This document shows positions 12,850 to 15,887 of a stretch of 15,887 nucleotides of DNA, piece after piece. The position numbers and the translations under genes were made by a program. The DNA comes from an uncultured Prevotella sp. (lineage in GTDB: Bacteria; Bacteroidota; Bacteroidia; Bacteroidales; Bacteroidaceae), in assembly GCA_946999025.1 (NCBI GenBank), contig CAMQBP010000025.1:1-15887 (forward strand). Direction: 5' to 3'. Each line of letters starts with the position of its first letter. Within the stretch, counting starts at the first letter, position 1. A model generated the notes under the pieces. That model saw nothing but the letters and a program-made list of their open reading frames with translations. It did no database searches and had not been told where the DNA came from.

Positions 12850-14061
12850 TTATAATTTAATGAATATACGTTTCTTGTAGAGAATGTAGCCAAGACTCCA
12901 AAGTATCGTGATGATGAGCAGGGCATGGGCCAGCGATCCAAAGGTTTGTCCTAACAAAGGTGAAAAAATATCACGGTAAAGAAAACCTGTGATTGAGGTT
13001 GGCTCATCGCCAAATGGGAACTGGAACGAACCAAACAAGATGGCGATGACACCACTCATAACATATAAGAAAAGTGGATTCATGCCAAATACTTCAAAAA
13101 AGCGGCACCAACGCTTATATCCTTTCACGTCGATGAGCCATATTAACAAGGCTAAAAGCGTTGAGGCCAATCCACAACTTGTCAGTACAAAGGTGGGCGA
13201 CCATATCTTTTTGTTGAGCGGACAACCATAGGCAAGCAACAAACCGCTGAAGGTCAGAATGGTTCCAACAATGAACAGCGGAACGATGTTGTGTAATATA
13301 AGACCTGTCTTGGGGTCGCTCGTGGTGGTGGCAGTTGTGTTTTTTTGTTTACTAAAAGCCAGTTTTCCAATCAAAAAGCCAATAAGGGTGTGGGCAATGG
13401 CTGGAAATGTACTTAACAATCCTTCGGGATCGATGCCATTGTCGTGGTACATGTGCGCATCGGTAAGAACGGCTCGGTCGACAATGGACAGGATATTTGT
13501 TTCATCGTATGCGAAACCATTGCCGCAAAACAATAAGATAGTATAGCCTATCAACAAGGTGATGACGATGCTAAGGAAGTAACGATGACGTACGGTGATG
13601 GCCAACAGGGCGGTGATGCCGTAACAAATGGCTAACCGTGCCAGCACGCCTGACAACCGAATGGTGTCGAACGACCATATAGTATGCCATATTTGCTGAC
13701 CTAAAGTAGCATCTTCTAATGGGAAAGCCCAGCGATGGCAGAACCTTGAAAACCAACCAACGAATATGCCTACGAGGTAGAGTAGCAGCGTTCGGCGTAT
13801 AATTTTATAAACCGTTTGGCGGTTGCACGCAAACTGATACTTCTGCATGGAAATAAAAATACACATCCCCATGACAAACATGAAGAAAGGAAACACCAAG
13901 TCAGTGGGTGTCATACCGTTCCATTCTGCGTGCTCGAGGGGGGCGAAGATGTGTGCCCAGCTGCCTGGATTGTTCACGAGTATCATGCCAGCGATGGTGA
14001 TGCCTCGTAGAATGTCGATGGCTAAGATGCGTTTACTCTGTGGTTTTTGTGTAACATTCAT
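12850..14061 (-). CDS. DUF5009/HGSNAT-like membrane protein, candidate MurNAc transporter (MurT-like), 403 aa
   Basis: The N-terminus KRILAIDILRGITIAGMILVNN, followed by HAEWNGMTPTDLVFPFFMFVMG, is the signature of DUF5009/COG4299 proteins, related to human heparan-alpha-glucosaminide N-acetyltransferase (HGSNAT). About ten hydrophobic helices follow (for example ILLYLVGIFVGWF, LSIVITLLIGYTILLFC, IVPLFIVGTILTFSGLLLAYG, LIITILWSLGYILY). In Tannerella forsythia a protein in the same place, MurT, upstream of MurK and MurQ, was reported to be the MurNAc transporter; from memory it belongs to this family, which should be checked. The gene lies 14 bp after namZ and 14 bp before the kinase gene. Transport of MurNAc is the favoured role; membrane O- or N-acylation of wall sugars is the alternative because of the HGSNAT-type fold. 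Confidence 0.8.
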   Translation of the reverse strand: MNVTQKPQSKRILAIDILRGITIAGMILVNNPGSWAHIFAPLEHAEWNGMTPTDLVFPFFMFVMGMCIFISMQKYQFACNRQTVYKIIRRTLLLYLVGIFVGWFSRFCHRWAFPLEDATLGQQIWHTIWSFDTIRLSGVLARLAICYGITALLAITVRHRYFLSIVITLLIGYTILLFCGNGFAYDETNILSIVDRAVLTDAHMYHDNGIDPEGLLSTFPAIAHTLIGFLIGKLAFSKQKNTTATTTSDPKTGLILHNIVPLFIVGTILTFSGLLLAYGCPLNKKIWSPTFVLTSCGLASTLLALLIWLIDVKGYKRWCRFFEVFGMNPLFLYVMSGVIAILFGSFQFPFGDEPTSITGFLYRDIFSPLLGQTFGSLAHALLIITILWSLGYILYKKRIFIKL

Positions 14062-14075
14062 AGCGCAATATGATT

Positions 14076-15332
14076 TTAACGATATAGATAATATTTCTTT
14101 GACAGTTGCTTAAAAGCCTTCACGTCCTTGTTCCAATAAGGTGCAATATCCTCCCAGCGGTTGCGTTTCATGAAGCGTTCGCGTATTTGTTTAGAGCCAC
14201 AAACTTTGTCGAACATGGAGAAACGGGCCTGATTGGCATGCTCCATCACCGAGTGTTCGGGATATAAACGAGCTATTTCTTGCATAAATACAAATTGAAT
14301 GGGGGTGAGTTGAACTGTCTTATAGTTCGTGATATGTATCTGAACGCCTTGCAGTTGCTCGCCTTTCCCTACGCTATAAAACGGACTAAGATGAATGGGA
14401 CGGAAGGTAACACCAGGTAATCGATGGGCATTCATGGCCTTGGCAAGTTCTTCGGCCTTAATCCAAGGTGCGGCAAACAGTTGGAAGGGTAGGGTATATC
14501 CAACGCCAATAGACAGATATCCCAACTCTCCAACAATGCCAGTAGTAGGATAATACCAGGCGGTAATGGCTTGTGGAATGTGTGGAGACGATGCTATCCA
14601 CGGCAAATTGGTGTCTTCGTAGGTCATTTTTCGTTTCCAACGTTTCATCTTGATGACCGTTAGTTTGCATTGAACGCCATGCTTCAACATACGCTCGCCA
14701 TTGAGCATCTGCGCTAATTCACCACAAGTAAGTCCGTAGATATAAGGAATGCGGAACTGACTGACAAACGACATGCAATCATCTTCCACCACATTGCCTT
14801 CAATGTGCAGACCGCCAAGTGGGTTGGGGCGATCCAGTACGATGAATTCGATGCCGTTTTCGGCAGCCGCTTCCATGGCCAACCCCATGGTACTGATAAA
14901 GGTAAACGAGCGTGCCCCAATGTCTTGAATGTCGTACACCAACGCGTCGATGCCACGAAGCATCTCTTTGGTGGGCTTTCGTGTCTTGCCATAGAGGGAG
15001 AAGATGGGCAAACCTGTTTTCTCATCTTTTTGGTCTTGCACCTTGGCACCTGCATGGATGTCGCCTCGCACACCATGTTCTGGTCCATAGAGCGCTACCA
15101 GTTTGACGCCAGGAGCATCGTGCAAGATGTCGATGGTCGACTTCAAATATCGGTTAACACCCGTAGGATTGGTGATAAGACCAATGCGCTTGCCTTGCAA
15201 CTGTTTGAAATTTTGACGTTCTAACACGTCAATACCAGTTAATACTTGTTTGTTTCTTGCCGGTAAAACGGTGGCAATGAAACAAAGCATGAAGGCAAGT
15301 AAAAATAGTTTTTTGAATGGATTATTTAACAT
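14076..15332 (-). CDS. namZ: NamZ-like exo-beta-N-acetylmuramidase (DUF1343, GH171), 418 aa
   Basis: DUF1343 proteins include B. subtilis NamZ (YbbC) and two Tannerella forsythia enzymes, exo-acting muramidases that release MurNAc from the non-reducing ends of peptidoglycan fragments. Seen here: an N-terminal signal peptide (NPFKKLFLLAFMLCFIATVLPA), TGIDVLE, GKRIGLITNPTGVN, LYGPEHGVRGD (GPEHG near residues 83-87), VYDIQDIGARSFTFI, VLDRPNPLGG and NLPWIASSPHIP, all strongly conserved in the family. The start at ATG 15332 overlaps the AmpG-like gene by 11 bp (GAAAATGTTAAATAA), implying translational coupling; an ATG at 15365 would add 11 residues before the signal peptide and is less likely. The C-terminus is complete. 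It is the enzyme that would supply free MurNAc in the periplasm. Confidence 0.93.
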   Translation of the reverse strand: MLNNPFKKLFLLAFMLCFIATVLPARNKQVLTGIDVLERQNFKQLQGKRIGLITNPTGVNRYLKSTIDILHDAPGVKLVALYGPEHGVRGDIHAGAKVQDQKDEKTGLPIFSLYGKTRKPTKEMLRGIDALVYDIQDIGARSFTFISTMGLAMEAAAENGIEFIVLDRPNPLGGLHIEGNVVEDDCMSFVSQFRIPYIYGLTCGELAQMLNGERMLKHGVQCKLTVIKMKRWKRKMTYEDTNLPWIASSPHIPQAITAWYYPTTGIVGELGYLSIGVGYTLPFQLFAAPWIKAEELAKAMNAHRLPGVTFRPIHLSPFYSVGKGEQLQGVQIHITNYKTVQLTPIQFVFMQEIARLYPEHSVMEHANQARFSMFDKVCGSKQIRERFMKRNRWEDIAPYWNKDVKAFKQLSKKYYLYR

Positions 15333-15887
15333 TTTCAGTATCTTTTCGTCCATAATGAGGGTCAACTTTGATAATTAATGTAACCATGACGGTAGCCAAA
15401 CAGCAGGCAATGACCAACCAGAAGAAGTGTTCGTAACCCAACCACTCTTGCAGATAACCGGCAAACATGCCTGGAATCATCATGCTCAGTGCCATGAATG
15501 CCGTGCAAATGGCATAGTGGGCGGTCTTAAATTCGCCTTCAGAGAAATACATCATGTACAACATGTAGGCAGTGAAACCAAATCCATAGCCAAACTGTTC
15601 GACGGCCACACAAGCACTGATGATAATGATGTTGTGAGGAAGGAACATACTAAGGTACACAAAGGTAAAGCAGGGAAGCGTCATGCAGGCAGCCATGGGC
15701 CACAACGACTTCTTGAGTCCCCAGTTGGAAGCTGCAATACCACCGATGATGCCACCAATGGTCAGTGCAATAACACCAATGGTTCCATAGACCAATCCCA
15801 CCTCTTGGGTGCTCATAGCCAATCCTCCGTCTGCACTGTTATCTACTAAAAAGGGCACAGCCATTTTGAGTAAGAAGGCTTCGGGCA
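15322..15887 (-). CDS. ampG: AmpG-like MFS permease (C-terminal part; 5' end outside window)
   Basis: The visible 188 residues show a polytopic MFS protein: PEAFLLKMAVPFLVDNSADGGLAMSTQEVGLVYGTIGVIALTIGGIIGG, then further helices (PHNIIIISACVAVEQFGYGFGFTAYMLYM; HYAICTAFMALSMMIPGMFAGYLQEWLGYEHFFWLVIACCLATVMVTLII). The R/L-P-E-A-x-x-x-K, G-L-(A/G)-(M/L)-S-T-x-E-V-G and AVEQFGYGFGFTAYMLYM blocks are typical of AmpG, which carries anhydro-muropeptides across the inner membrane. The frame continues past 15864 to the window edge, so the internal ATG there is not a start. Its stop lies 11 bp inside namZ. It heads the recycling operon visible here; the promoter and any earlier genes are off the edge. 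It could import a different wall fragment than classical AmpG. Confidence 0.85.
   Translation of the reverse strand, partial: PEAFLLKMAVPFLVDNSADGGLAMSTQEVGLVYGTIGVIALTIGGIIGGIAASNWGLKKSLWPMAACMTLPCFTFVYLSMFLPHNIIIISACVAVEQFGYGFGFTAYMLYMMYFSEGEFKTAHYAICTAFMALSMMIPGMFAGYLQEWLGYEHFFWLVIACCLATVMVTLIIKVDPHYGRKDTENVK

Overview
The window looks like a chromosome segment from a Bacteroidales bacterium, most likely Prevotella or a close relative. The evidence is Bacteroidetes-type promoters (TTTG or TTG, a spacer of about 19-20 bases, then TAnnTTTG), a DUF4924 gene, a two-gene tatA-tatC locus without tatB, remnants of a TonB-dependent receptor and of a C-terminal sorting domain, and a Tannerella/Bacteroides-like N-acetylmuramic acid (MurNAc) salvage operon. 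The genus is inferred; the order is much safer. Almost every gene lies on the minus strand. The exception is one sugar kinase gene, plus two decayed plus-strand fragments.

Region 1 (1-1010, minus): tatA then tatC (cut by the left edge), with a recognisable promoter for tatA beside the terminator-like inverted repeat that ends the upstream operon. Region 2 (1011-4758, minus): a LysE-family exporter, a DUF4924 protein, dTDP-4-dehydrorhamnose reductase (rfbD) and release factor 3 (prfC). The last three are spaced 4 and 6 bp apart and form a tight operon. Region 3 (4759-6170): divergent overlapping promoters, then a GC-rich, heavily structured leader of about 180 nt and a ROK-family glucokinase-like gene on the plus strand. 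It ends in a series of hairpins and a strong bidirectional terminator.

Region 4 (6174-8412) is an accessory and decayed segment. It holds a C-terminal remnant of a secreted surface protein, an AAA_14/DUF4143 ATPase with its own promoter, an AT-rich stretch without a convincing gene, and the 3' end of a probable TonB-dependent receptor with an in-frame stop. That fragment overlaps (ATGA) the first codons of a lost secreted-protein gene. Region 5 (8384-9253): queC (7-deazaguanine synthesis) behind a 213-bp leader that can be drawn as an H-type pseudoknot.

Region 6 (9254-15887, minus) is a compact six-gene operon for recycling or scavenging cell-wall MurNAc. In order of transcription: an AmpG-like permease (cut by the right edge), NamZ exo-muramidase (DUF1343, GH171), a DUF5009/MurT-like membrane protein, a BadF-family MurNAc/GlcNAc kinase (MurK-like), MurQ etherase, and an exported two-domain hydrolase (AmiE/beta-lactamase fold fused to an SGNH esterase). 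The genes fit one route: periplasmic release of MurNAc and trimming of its peptide or ester substituents, uptake, phosphorylation to MurNAc-6-phosphate, and conversion to GlcNAc-6-phosphate. The most interesting items are the hydrolase fusion, the MurT/acyltransferase-like membrane protein and the two structured leaders (glucokinase and queC).
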